Shown here one piece after another: positions 1 through 6,822 of a DNA stretch of 16,674 nt; the stretch's first letter is position 1; the number at the start of each line of letters is the position of its first letter. The position numbers and the translations under genes were made by a program. The notes below the pieces were generated by a model, which had not been told where the DNA came from, did no database searches, and was given only the letters and a program-made list of their open reading frames with translations. This stretch comes from Candidatus Nomurabacteria bacterium. GTDB taxonomy: Bacteria > Patescibacteriota > Minisyncoccia > Phycocordibacterales > UBA9973. The stretch is from contig JADLCZ010000072.1 of NCBI GenBank assembly GCA_020846955.1, positions 1 through 16,674 of the forward strand. The letters are read 5' to 3'.

Positions 1-1
1 A

Positions 2-949
2 ATTCCCACCTACAACGCGAGTCATTGCAAGATCTACTATTGAGGCATGTGAATCTCCTAAAATATCAGACGAAACTATCGGCTCATCTGTAGCAGTAAA
101 CAAACCTTGCCAACGGGAATCTAGAGCTGATTTCTTTAGTGCCTCATTTACCTCTTCGACTGTAGTTGCACGCTTGGCAATAAATGTCACATCGGCAATA
201 GACCCAGCTGGTACTGGAACTCGTATAGATATACCATCGAAAAGTCCTGAAAGTTTGGGATACACATTACCAACGGCAACAGCAGCGCCAGTGGAAGATG
301 GGACCATATTTTGTGCAGCAGCACGACCTTCACGAAGGTCCTTCTTGCTTGGTCCATCGACAAGAGCTTGAGTACCAGTATATGCGTGTGTAGTAGAGAG
401 CATTGCTTTCTCGATACCGATTGCTTCGTCTAGTATTGCGATCACAGGGCTGACAGCATTTGTAGTGCAAGATGCAGTAGACGTGATATCACATGTGCCA
501 AATTTCTCTTCATTGATACCTGTTAGGATCATCTCGCCTGGTACAGTGCCGTCGCCTTTTGCTGGGGCACTAATCACCACTTTTTTCGCTCCGCAATCAA
601 TATGGAATTTGGCTTTTTCATAATTTGTAAATAGACCTGTGGACTCTACAACTACATCAATACCGAGTGCTCCCCATGGAAGCTTGGTTGTGTCCTTCTC
701 AGAAATAAATTTCACAAATTTACCATCTACATTAATACCACCATCGACTACTTCTACCTTTTTACCAAACTTGCCGTACACTGTATCGTACTTCAACAAA
801 TACGCGAGTGACTCTAGTGTACCCAAGTCATTGACTGCGACTATCTCTATTTCAGGATGATCCCAAGCAATTTTGAAAAATGCACGCCCTATGCGCCCAA
901 AACCATTTATAGCTACTTTGATTCTTGCCCCGTTTGAATTTTCACTCAT
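2..949 (-). CDS. gap: Type I glyceraldehyde-3-phosphate dehydrogenase (partial, C-terminus beyond left edge)
   Basis: Glycolytic enzyme that oxidises glyceraldehyde-3-phosphate to 1,3-bisphosphoglycerate with NAD and phosphate in the cytoplasm. I translated the reverse strand by hand: 316 codons are present from the ATG at 949 and the frame runs off the window start. The N-terminal Rossmann motif NGFGRIGR is at residues 15-22. The catalytic motif SCTTNAV has its nucleophile Cys at 161. THAYTGTQ and GRAAAQNMVPSSTGAA follow, and the last visible residues are VVGGN, just before the usual WYDNE motif, so only about 20 residues are missing. The start has a short extra N-terminal tail (SENSNGARI) before the Rossmann strand. 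A GGAGGAG sequence lies 31 nt upstream, too far to act as a normal ribosome binding site. It is divergent from the pnuC-like gene. Identification is secure from the motifs. Confidence 0.97.
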   Translation of the reverse strand, partial: MSENSNGARIKVAINGFGRIGRAFFKIAWDHPEIEIVAVNDLGTLESLAYLLKYDTVYGKFGKKVEVVDGGINVDGKFVKFISEKDTTKLPWGALGIDVVVESTGLFTNYEKAKFHIDCGAKKVVISAPAKGDGTVPGEMILTGINEEKFGTCDITSTASCTTNAVSPVIAILDEAIGIEKAMLSTTHAYTGTQALVDGPSKKDLREGRAAAQNMVPSSTGAAVAVGNVYPKLSGLFDGISIRVPVPAGSIADVTFIAKRATTVEEVNEALKKSALDSRWQGLFTATDEPIVSSDILGDSHASIVDLAMTRVVGGN

Positions 950-980
950 GTAATTTAAATTTAGACTTATTTAATAATAT

Positions 981-1041
981 CTCTCCTCCGGCGAAATTCA
1001 ATTGAAAATTCTTTCGGGGGTTTTCATATATTTGTATTATA
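981..1041 (-). promoter_or_regulatory. gap promoter box and leader with inverted repeat
   Basis: On the minus strand a TATAAT box lies at 1041-1036; I see no good -35. The predicted leader of about 85 nt is unusually long for this window. It carries a self-complementary segment (CGAAA ... TTTCG around an inner TTCAATTGAA palindrome, about 992-1016) and the purine run GGAGGAGAG at 989-981, 31 nt before the gap ATG. It could be a hairpin leader or an operator; only the sequence pattern is seen. Confidence 0.35.
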
Positions 1042-1086
1042 TCAAAAAGGTGTACAATGTAAAAGAACTTTAAGACGTTCATCACA

Positions 1087-1710
1087 ATGCAAAGTACGAT
1101 CCTCGTACATGGGTTTGAGCTGATAGTAGCCCTTGTATCTGTACTAAGCGAGCACTTGCTTGCGAGAGGAAAGTCATTCGGCTGACTGTTGGCGACAATC
1201 GCCTGCATTTTGACCGGAATTTTTTTCTTGTTTAAGGAATATTATATTTTAGCAATCGTCGAGATGCTAAATGTACCCTTTACTATCTACGGCTTCTATA
1301 AATGGAAGTCTGGTATTGAAAAAGTAACTAGAACTGACAGCATGATGTCCTTCGTGGCGATTTCTGTAGTAATAGTTTACTTTATTTATGCGGATAGTGA
1401 AATACTAGAAACAACATCTTCGGGAGCATTCCTGATTGGTGGGTTACTAGTAGCAAGAAACAAAAAGCTGGGGTGGTATATCAACATTATGGCAGACATA
1501 ATTTTGGTGTACATACTATTTGAAAGCAGTGATTATTTATTTGTCTGTTTTCAAATGCTATCAATTTACATAGCGCTCCGAAAGACTATTTTCAAATCTA
1601 TCAGCAAAAAGGGCTCAGAACAAAATTCTGAGCCCTTTTTTATTTACCAATATATTCAAATCGTGGACCGTTATATCCATTGCGTTCTACATTCTCGAGG
1701 AACATGTTAA
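1087..1710 (+). pseudogene. PnuC-like (NMN transporter family) membrane protein with in-frame TGA, probably broken
   Basis: The reading frame from ATG 1087 gives a multi-helix membrane protein resembling PnuC nicotinamide riboside/mononucleotide transporters. Visible family features are the first helix ending in LLARGKSFG, IYGFYKWK after the second hydrophobic stretch, and a C-terminal part with ARNKKLGWYINIMADI. Codon 33 (1183-1185) is TGA, in a position where the context (GKSFG-x-LLATIACILTG) calls for Trp, i.e. one base change from TGG. The frame then continues uninterrupted. The natural family C-terminus is reached near 1605, but the frame has no stop there: it reads through the terminator hairpin at 1606-1641 to TAA at 1708-1710. 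A fragment could restart at TTG 1189. Alternatives are an assembly or sequencing error or TGA read-through. Family call moderate; the lesion itself is seen directly. Confidence 0.6.
1606..1641. terminator. Bidirectional rho-independent terminator
   Basis: A 15-bp perfect stem (AAAAAGGGCTCAGAA paired with TTCTGAGCCCTTTTT, loop CAAAA) has A- and T-runs on its two flanks, so it works on either strand. It ends the long minus-strand operon, whose last stop codon (TAA, 1642-1640) abuts the stem, and the convergent pnuC-like gene. Confidence 0.9.
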
Positions 1711-1858
1711 GCGGTCTAATCCATGTCTGATCGTGACCATCTATTGGGTGTGTATACACCACAAACTCCTCATCATAATTTTCCGAATTCTTTGCAACGG
1801 CAATAACCTCGACAGTATGCCCCTTGAAATGTTTATATGTTCCAAGTTTGATTTCCAT
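1640..1858 (-). CDS. DUF1653 domain protein
   Basis: A 72-aa protein starting MEIKLGTYKHFKGH and ending PRFEYIG plus Lys. This is the compact DUF1653 pattern: K(L)G.Y.H(F)KG, a central VVYTHPIDGHDQTWIRP and MFLENVE before the closing FEYIG. The family is small and cytoplasmic with no settled biochemical role; many members are single-domain. I chose the ATG at 1858 because the family homology starts exactly there, although the open frame extends to 1939. That extension overlaps the 35-aa upstream peptide in another frame and does not look like protein. It is the last gene of the minus-strand operon and its stop codon touches the shared terminator. No Shine-Dalgarno is visible. Confidence 0.88.
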   Translation of the reverse strand: MEIKLGTYKHFKGHTVEVIAVAKNSENYDEEFVVYTHPIDGHDQTWIRPLNMFLENVERNGYNGPRFEYIGK

Positions 1859-1875
1859 ATAAAAAAAATTAATAG

Positions 1876-1983
1876 TTACCAGCCAGCTCTCCAACTTGGC
1901 AATGGTCCTTGTGAAGGATAAGATAGAAAAAATACACACAATATAACAATTATTATAATTAAAATAATTACTTTTTTAGACAT
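1876..1983 (-). CDS. 35-aa single-helix membrane peptide (hypothetical)
   Basis: The short frame MSKKVIILIIIIVILCVFFL followed by SYPSQGPLPSWRAGW and TAA lies between gatB and the DUF1653 gene. Residues 5-20 are one continuous hydrophobic stretch, after a positively charged SKK start, so it would insert as a single-pass peptide or act as a signal-like anchor with a short Pro/Trp tail. The ATG sits 7 nt after the gatB stop and 6 nt after an extended -10 box (TGGTATAAT, 1998-1990), which suggests either translation coupled to gatB or a leaderless message of its own. I recognise no family. The evidence is the start context, the clean composition and the snug fit between the two genes. Confidence 0.5.
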   Translation of the reverse strand: MSKKVIILIIIIVILCVFFLSYPSQGPLPSWRAGW

Positions 1984-1989
1984 ACAAAA

Positions 1990-1998
1990 ATTATACCA
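1990..1998 (-). promoter_or_regulatory. Extended -10 box TGGTATAAT overlapping the gatB stop codon
   Basis: The minus strand reads TGGTATAAT and then 6 nt before the ATG of the 35-aa peptide. The gatB stop TAA is embedded in the box. The same nonamer stands before the YqeY gene, also 6 nt from its ATG. A leaderless internal promoter is inferred; chance is possible because a GTA-TAA-T gene end creates the motif. Confidence 0.4.
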
Positions 1999-3409
1999 TT
2001 AATTCTTTTAAAATTTTCTGCACAAGCGCAGGGTTGGCGGAGCCTTTTGTTTCTTTCATTATTTGGCCTACTAATGACATTAATGCATTCTCTTTACCAC
2101 CTTTGTATGTTGCTACCACAACAGGATTAGCATCAATAACAATCTTCGCGATTTCTTTTAATGCACCCTCGTCATTTTTCTGTATCAAGTCTTTCTCTGT
2201 CGCAATTTTCATCGGCGACTCATCCGCGATGACGATCATGGCAAGGATGTCCTTTGCCACACGTGAAGAGATCATCCCATCGGCAACCATATTCATCAGC
2301 TCAGCAAAATTCTTAATATCTGGAAGTCGGACTTCCAGATTTGATTTTTTCAAGCCGAGATAGTCGGAGGTTATGTAGTTGGATGCTGTTTTTATCTTCG
2401 TTTGGTCGGACAGAACAGTTGCGAGATTTTCGAACCATGCTCCTAATTCCCTATCCTCAATATAGCTTTCTATATCTTCATCCTTGATGCCGTAATCATT
2501 TCGATATCGAAGTCTTTTTGCCTCTGGTAATTCTGGCAATTCACTCCTCATTTTCTCTATATCAAAGGCTTTGTGTAAATACATTTTGGGCAGATCTGGG
2601 TCGGGGAAATATCTATAATCCTCGGCATTCTCTTTTGAACGCTGGGAAATTGTTTTCTGCTTCGCATCATCCCAACCACGAGTCTCTTTGACTATCTCAC
2701 CAATTTTCCCTTCTTCAATTAAGTCAATCATTCTTTTTTGCTCATACAAAGCGGCTTTTACCGCAGAGCGGAATGAGCCAATATTTTTGACTTCGGTTGG
2801 AACACCCAATTTGTTTGGGTCAGTGGAAACTGAAATATTTACCTCTACACGCATTTGACCCTTCTCTATATTTGCATCGGAAACATTTAAATATCGGAGG
2901 AGTGTCTGTAATTCATGAGCAAAAGCCGAAAGTGTATCAGTATCATGAATACAAGGCTCAGTAACAAGCTCCATTAGTGGCACACCCGCGCGATTGAAAT
3001 TGACAAGTGAGCCTTCGTTTGAGTGAGATGATGTAGCAGTATCCTCTTCGAGGTGAACACGTGTAATATCCACACCAAGTAAATGCCCACCTGATACTAT
3101 TGGGTATTTATATTGCGAAATCTGGTAGGCTTTTGGAATATCGGGATAGAAATAATTTTTGCGATCAAATTCGGAAAAGTCGGCAATATTACCACCAAGA
3201 GCAAGGCCAACTTTGATCACATTCTCAATCGCCTTTTTATTGGCCACAGGCAAAGTCCCTGGGTGCGCCATACACACAGGGCAAATATTTTTGTTTGGAA
3301 TCTCTTCGTCAGGATCGTTCTTGCATCCACAAAACATCTTTGAAAGAGTATTGAGTTCTACGTGAATTTCGAGACCTATTGTCGTATAGTATTTGTCGGA
3401 CATATACAT
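1991..3409 (-). CDS. gatB: Aspartyl/glutamyl-tRNA(Asn/Gln) amidotransferase subunit B
   Basis: Subunit of the GatCAB complex that activates Glu-tRNA(Gln) or Asp-tRNA(Asn) so that it can be amidated; it binds and phosphorylates the misacylated tRNA. The protein is 472 aa, the normal family length. The N-terminal signature IGLEIHVELNTLSKMFC is at residues 11-27. A four-Cys metal site is formed by CGC (27, 29) and CPVC (43, 46), followed by MAHPGTLPVANKKA. Further on are YYPD/FYPDIPK.YQISQ, ME+VTEP and EVKNIGS motifs, and the last 150 residues are the YqeY-like tRNA-binding tail. gatA and gatC are not in this window. It follows obg by 13 nt, and a YqeY-domain gene starts the same operon. An alternative start is the second Met (MSDKYY, two codons downstream). 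Confidence 0.98.
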   Translation of the reverse strand: MYMSDKYYTTIGLEIHVELNTLSKMFCGCKNDPDEEIPNKNICPVCMAHPGTLPVANKKAIENVIKVGLALGGNIADFSEFDRKNYFYPDIPKAYQISQYKYPIVSGGHLLGVDITRVHLEEDTATSSHSNEGSLVNFNRAGVPLMELVTEPCIHDTDTLSAFAHELQTLLRYLNVSDANIEKGQMRVEVNISVSTDPNKLGVPTEVKNIGSFRSAVKAALYEQKRMIDLIEEGKIGEIVKETRGWDDAKQKTISQRSKENAEDYRYFPDPDLPKMYLHKAFDIEKMRSELPELPEAKRLRYRNDYGIKDEDIESYIEDRELGAWFENLATVLSDQTKIKTASNYITSDYLGLKKSNLEVRLPDIKNFAELMNMVADGMISSRVAKDILAMIVIADESPMKIATEKDLIQKNDEGALKEIAKIVIDANPVVVATYKGGKENALMSLVGQIMKETKGSANPALVQKILKELMV

Positions 3410-3422
3410 GAGTATACTATAA

Positions 3423-4436
3423 CTATTTACTTCTTAAAAGCTTGACGAGTGCATCGGAAAAACTCTTTACGCTCTTATCGTCATATAACGAAAGTGTAAA
3501 AACTGGCTTGCCTAATTTGGAAAATTCTTTGACGGCTTTATCTATTATTTTGAGATTATCAACTGTATCTGTTTTTGTAAGAACTATTATCTCTTCTTTT
3601 TCTGCCAATAACTTGTCATACTTTTCTAATTCCTTTCTGATAGCTTTATAACTCTTTAACATAGAAGTTACTAAATTTCCTGCCCCGTTGGAAGCCAAAG
3701 GCTTCCCTTCGGGGTCGAAAGATACCAAATGTGCAAGCATTTTGGTACGCTTAACATGTTTCAAAAATTTAATACCCAAGCCTTTACCACCACTTGCTCC
3801 CTCGATAAGCCCTGGGATGTCGGCTATCACGTATTTATGAAATTCTCCCAAATTTGGATCAAGTGTTGTAAATTGATACGCACCGATTTTGGCATGAGCA
3901 TTGGTCAGTGAATTTAATAATGAACTCTTGCCAGCATTTGGTAATCCCACTAATCCAACATCAGCAAAGAGTTGAAGCTCAATTTTGAAATTGCCTTCTT
4001 CTCCAAATGCTCCCTTGGTCGCCTTGGTGGGAGTAGTATTGATAGAGCTCTTGAATTGCTCGTTGCCGTAGCCACCCACACCACCCTTTAGCAACAATTC
4101 TTTTTGGCCCACCTTCTCAAGTGATACTGATGCGCCATTTTCAATATTTGTAATTATACTTCCGACTGGTAATTCTATTATCAAATCCTCACCGTCCTTA
4201 CCGTGGCGACTACCACCTGCACCATCATCACCGGTCTGGGCCTTGAATTCCTTCTTGTGTTTGTATTTGGAAAGTAAGTTTATATCTTGAACTGTTACAG
4301 CATATACAGAGCCCCCTCGGCCACCGTCGCCACCATTTGGACCCCCACGATCAATAAACTTCTCCTGGCGCCAACGAACAACGCCGTCTCCACCGCGTCC
4401 TGCTTTTGCATGAATTTTGATTTCGTCTATAAACAT
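3423..4436 (-). CDS. obg: Obg family GTPase
   Basis: Ribosome-associated GTPase involved in large-subunit maturation and stress control. The glycine-rich Obg fold covers about residues 1-157 (FIDEIKIHAKAGRGGDGVVRWR, GGPNGGDGGRGG, GGRHGKDG-like repeats), followed by the G domain: G1 GLPNAGKS (164-171), switch region QFTTLDPNLG, G3 DIPGL (206-210) and G4 TKTD (287-290). The usual Asn of the G4 motif NKxD is replaced by Thr. The G5 region near residue 317 (TLSLYD) also departs from the common SA motif. At 337 aa it lacks a C-terminal OCT domain. The stop codon is TAG. It starts 9 nt after the MYG1-like gene and continues into gatB with a 13-nt gap. Confidence 0.97.
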   Translation of the reverse strand: MFIDEIKIHAKAGRGGDGVVRWRQEKFIDRGGPNGGDGGRGGSVYAVTVQDINLLSKYKHKKEFKAQTGDDGAGGSRHGKDGEDLIIELPVGSIITNIENGASVSLEKVGQKELLLKGGVGGYGNEQFKSSINTTPTKATKGAFGEEGNFKIELQLFADVGLVGLPNAGKSSLLNSLTNAHAKIGAYQFTTLDPNLGEFHKYVIADIPGLIEGASGGKGLGIKFLKHVKRTKMLAHLVSFDPEGKPLASNGAGNLVTSMLKSYKAIRKELEKYDKLLAEKEEIIVLTKTDTVDNLKIIDKAVKEFSKLGKPVFTLSLYDDKSVKSFSDALVKLLRSK

Positions 4437-4445
4437 AAAATTAGC

Positions 4446-5333
4446 TTACGCTAATAAAGCCTTCTTAGCAAGCTCAATTATAGCAACTCTCGTTTTTGCA
4501 ACGATAAGGAACCTGCCATTATGACAAAACGATGCCCCTTTAACCCCAGTTACTTTTTCTAAAGCTTCATCTCGTAACCCTGCCCAACTTTCTGGAAGTG
4601 ATTTACGGTTTTCGAAAGAATATCTTTCTTTTAATACACATTCGATTCGCCACATGCCATCTTTTGGAGAAATGATGTAGAGTGGCTCTTCGTGCTGTAA
4701 AATAAAATCTTTCCATGGATACTGAGCATCTAATTCTATAATTCTTTTATCCAGGGCTTTTTCATAAAAACTTTCTATGATGTTTTTTGCTTCAACTTGC
4801 GCTCGCGCACGGACAATTTCTCTCTTTAAAAGAATTTTTGCAAAATCAACACATTTAAAGAATGCTATATCATATTCTGCTGGCTCTTTCCAGGTAGGGC
4901 GAAAAGCATACAGAAAGTTTTGGATGACATATAGTCCTCCGGCATTTTTCAGAGAAAACGTATCAATACCATTATCATTTGCGTCAATCGGCTGAACGAT
5001 CTTTTGATCCACAAGGTCCGCAACTTCCATACTTCCACACAATCTCTCTCCGTATTGTTTCCAAATCAAACCAAATGATGAATATGGTACACCATTTGCT
5101 CGAACACCGGCTCCGCCTGGCTGATGATGATCATACCGGTTGGTAATCGGGTTGTATTCCCCACCGACATCATAAAGAAAATCAGCTTTGAGCATAATTG
5201 CAGTATCTCGAGTACGCACAACTTTTATATTTCCATCACAGAGTATAGAAAGCGCAGCTGTAGCAAAAATATCGTCAGCATGGAATGTACCATTGTGTGT
5301 GACCAATAATTTCTTTTTCTTAAAAATGTTCAT
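4446..5333 (-). CDS. MYG1 (UPF0160) family metal-dependent hydrolase/exonuclease
   Basis: A 295-aa protein of the MYG1 branch of the DHH phosphoesterase-like proteins. Motifs seen are THNGTFHADD at residues 12-21 (metal-binding His and Asp), YDVGGEY around Asp55 and RYDHHQ at 66-71. A segment after it reads PYSSFGLIWKQYG, a hallmark of the family. Eukaryotic MYG1 is reported as an RNA 3'-5' exonuclease; the bacterial role is not settled, so nuclease activity here is inferred from the retained metal ligands. The gene begins 8 nt after the DedA-like gene, with a TATAAT box (5346-5341) 7 nt before its ATG that overlaps the stop of that gene. It is followed 9 nt later by obg. Confidence 0.93.
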   Translation of the reverse strand: MNIFKKKKLLVTHNGTFHADDIFATAALSILCDGNIKVVRTRDTAIMLKADFLYDVGGEYNPITNRYDHHQPGGAGVRANGVPYSSFGLIWKQYGERLCGSMEVADLVDQKIVQPIDANDNGIDTFSLKNAGGLYVIQNFLYAFRPTWKEPAEYDIAFFKCVDFAKILLKREIVRARAQVEAKNIIESFYEKALDKRIIELDAQYPWKDFILQHEEPLYIISPKDGMWRIECVLKERYSFENRKSLPESWAGLRDEALEKVTGVKGASFCHNGRFLIVAKTRVAIIELAKKALLA

Positions 5334-5341
5334 AATTATTA

Positions 5342-5959
5342 TTATACATTATTATCTTTATTTCGATAACGATCCTCATATTGATCTATACAAAACGAAA
5401 CAAATTTTTGGAAAATAAAAAATGCTATAAAGAATAATAATATTATACCCAAAAATTTGCGTATATCACGGCTTATAGACAATGCTGTGTGACTGACAAA
5501 ATATCCTAATGCAAGCATCCCGCAAGCCCATAATACAAGCGATGCAACCTCTGCTCGAATATATGTTTTGATTTTGACATTCATATATCCGGAGAAGATT
5601 AAGGTAAACCAATTTAATCCAAAAATAAAAAACCGGGAAATAAAAATAGACCAAAATGGTTTTTCACGAAATTGTGGTAAGAAATATGTAATACGATTTT
5701 CAGCTCTTTTTATCAAGCTACGATGAGAATGATTCTTATTTAGAAAATATCCTATCATGTAGCCAATTGCAGACTTGGACAAACCCCCAAATATCGTCGC
5801 CATAAATGCAACAAAAATATTTATAAATCCTAAATAAGCAAATATTCCTGCAATAATTACTACAATCTCGCCTTCTATTATGACTCCTAAAATAATCAAT
5901 ACATATGCTGCAAAAGCATGATATTCAACAAAATTACCTAAAGTATTGAGAGTAAGCAT
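5342..5959 (-). CDS. DedA/VTT family inner-membrane protein
   Basis: A 205-aa hydrophobic protein with about five or six membrane segments. DedA-type features are the early acidic site in the first helix region (IIEGEIVVIIAG, near residues 25-40), a Gly-rich re-entrant stretch (FGGLSKSAIGYMIGYFLN), and the SRFFIFGLNWFTLIFSGYMNV segment, which matches the family RF.PG.R.....AG..M pattern. The match is degenerate: FG replaces PG and LNW replaces the conserved Arg region. DedA/VTT proteins are linked to lipid flipping and envelope homeostasis. It starts 3 nt after the upstream gene in a tight operon, and the C-terminal tail is charged and cytoplasmic (DQYEDRYRNKDNNV). Family call is likely rather than certain. 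Confidence 0.8.
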   Translation of the reverse strand: MLTLNTLGNFVEYHAFAAYVLIILGVIIEGEIVVIIAGIFAYLGFINIFVAFMATIFGGLSKSAIGYMIGYFLNKNHSHRSLIKRAENRITYFLPQFREKPFWSIFISRFFIFGLNWFTLIFSGYMNVKIKTYIRAEVASLVLWACGMLALGYFVSHTALSISRDIRKFLGIILLFFIAFFIFQKFVSFCIDQYEDRYRNKDNNV

Positions 5960-5962
5960 ATT

Positions 5963-6316
5963 TTAAAGATCGAATCGTAATACTTTGTAAACAAGCCAAT
6001 TGATAAGCGATACTAATACTGATCCAACCAATGCCGCCCAAAATGATGTCACGGTAAAGCCTTTTATTACAGTACCCAAATACCAAAAAATAAATCCATT
6101 TATTACTACAGAAAATAATCCGAGTGTTAAGATATTTATAGGTAATGTAAGTATGTGGATGATCGGCTTGAGGAACATATTAAACAATGTAAGACATGCT
6201 CCAACAATCAATGCAACATATACAGGATCTACAGAGACACCACCGTTTAGGATCTTGATACGTGTTGTAAGCCATACAGCAACCGAAAGTATTAACCAAT
6301 GTGCAATTATTCTCAT
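5963..6316 (-). CDS. Small four-helix membrane protein, phage-holin-4-2/YvlD type (PF04020)
   Basis: A 117-aa protein with four hydrophobic helices, separated by short loops. The pattern matches PF04020 (mycobacterial phage holin superfamily IV, YvlD-like): first helix HWLILSVAVWLTTRI, a loop with VDPVYVALIVGACLTLFN, then the strongly conserved P-I-rich centre KPIIHILTLPINILTLGLFSVVINGFIFW, and a last helix reaching VYKVLRFDL. Despite the name, chromosomal members are common in bacteria and their function is unknown; I do not call it a lysis gene. It sits 13 nt after the YqeY-type gene and 3 nt before the DedA-like gene, so these two membrane proteins are probably translationally coupled. Confidence 0.9.
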   Translation of the reverse strand: MRIIAHWLILSVAVWLTTRIKILNGGVSVDPVYVALIVGACLTLFNMFLKPIIHILTLPINILTLGLFSVVINGFIFWYLGTVIKGFTVTSFWAALVGSVLVSLINWLVYKVLRFDL

Positions 6317-6329
6317 ACAATAAATAAAA

Positions 6330-6785
6330 TTATTTTAATAAATCGTCGACGACTTCCTTAACTGTCCCACCATCTGCTTTACCTTTTAAATCCTTCATCA
6401 ATGTTGCCATGAACATGCCCTTCTTACTTACATCTGTGAAAGATAATTCGGTTTGCTTCGCTCGAGCGAAATTCATCACCTCATCTTTACTCATCATTTG
6501 GGGTAAATAAACTTCAAGAATTTTCAGCTGTGCAGTGTCCTCATCGGCCAAATCCTGTCTGCCACCCTTGATGAATTGCTCAATAGCATCTTTGCGTTGC
6601 TTAGCTGTGCGGGTAATAACCTTGAGGGCTTCCTCGTCGGAAAGTAAATCTTGTGGTGTCTTGCCGGTGGCTACAAGCTCATTCATAAAGGCTGTCACGA
6701 GCCCTCGCATAACATTGAGCTTAACAGTATCGCGAGCCATCATCGCAGTCTTGATCTCCCCTTTTATTTGTTCGTGTAAAGTCAT
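6330..6785 (-). CDS. YqeY (GatB/YqeY) domain protein
   Basis: A 151-aa stand-alone YqeY-domain protein, the usual length. It starts MTLHEQIKGEIKTAMMARD and carries the family features LNVMRGLVTAF, EEALKVITRTAKQRKDAIEQF, GGRQDLADEDTAQLKILEVYLPQMMS and the closing LMKDLKGKADGGTVKEVVDDLLK. The domain is the tRNA-contacting tail of GatB, and free-standing members are thought to have a tRNA-related role. I chose ATG 6785 because homology begins there and an extended -10 box lies just upstream; the open frame continues 26 codons further but would overlap the promoter of the divergent gene. It is the first gene of an operon that also contains gatB, a meaningful pairing. Confidence 0.95.
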   Translation of the reverse strand: MTLHEQIKGEIKTAMMARDTVKLNVMRGLVTAFMNELVATGKTPQDLLSDEEALKVITRTAKQRKDAIEQFIKGGRQDLADEDTAQLKILEVYLPQMMSKDEVMNFARAKQTELSFTDVSKKGMFMATLMKDLKGKADGGTVKEVVDDLLK

Positions 6786-6791
6786 ATATAG

Positions 6792-6800
6792 ATTATACCA
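6792..6800 (-). promoter_or_regulatory. Extended -10 promoter of the yqeY-gatB operon
   Basis: TGGTATAAT on the minus strand with only 6 nt to the ATG at 6785, so transcription would start at or next to the start codon. No convincing -35 is seen, consistent with an extended -10 promoter. It lies back-to-back with the promoter of the exonuclease gene inside a 37-nt gap. Confidence 0.75.
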
Positions 6801-6804
6801 AATA

Positions 6805-6815
6805 TATGATAAAAT
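6805..6815 (+). promoter_or_regulatory. -10 region of the exonuclease-rmuC unit
   Basis: The overlapping TATGAT (6805-6810) and TAAAAT (6810-6815) boxes precede the ATG at 6823 by 12 and 7 nt. There is no ribosome binding site in between. The exact box is undecided. Confidence 0.5.
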
Positions 6816-6822
6816 ACTACAT

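Noticed and set aside
1183..1185. TGA reassigned to an amino acid in the whole genome (as in SR1 or Gracilibacteria)
   Set aside because: All other long genes are open under the standard code, with Trp written TGG, and Gly at this site would not fit the family. A genome-wide change would leave many in-frame TGAs.
942..1208. Minus-strand open frame across the gap/pnuC intergenic region
   Set aside because: It covers the gap leader and promoter and the antisense of the pnuC-like start, with no protein-like composition.
5963..6316. Prophage holin / lysis cassette
   Set aside because: No endolysin or phage genes nearby; PF04020 proteins are common in chromosomes and this one is in a housekeeping operon.
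6535..6822. Plus-strand 5' extension of the exonuclease frame
   Set aside because: It is antisense to the YqeY-type gene; the exonuclease fold starts at MKKIIFLDTE.
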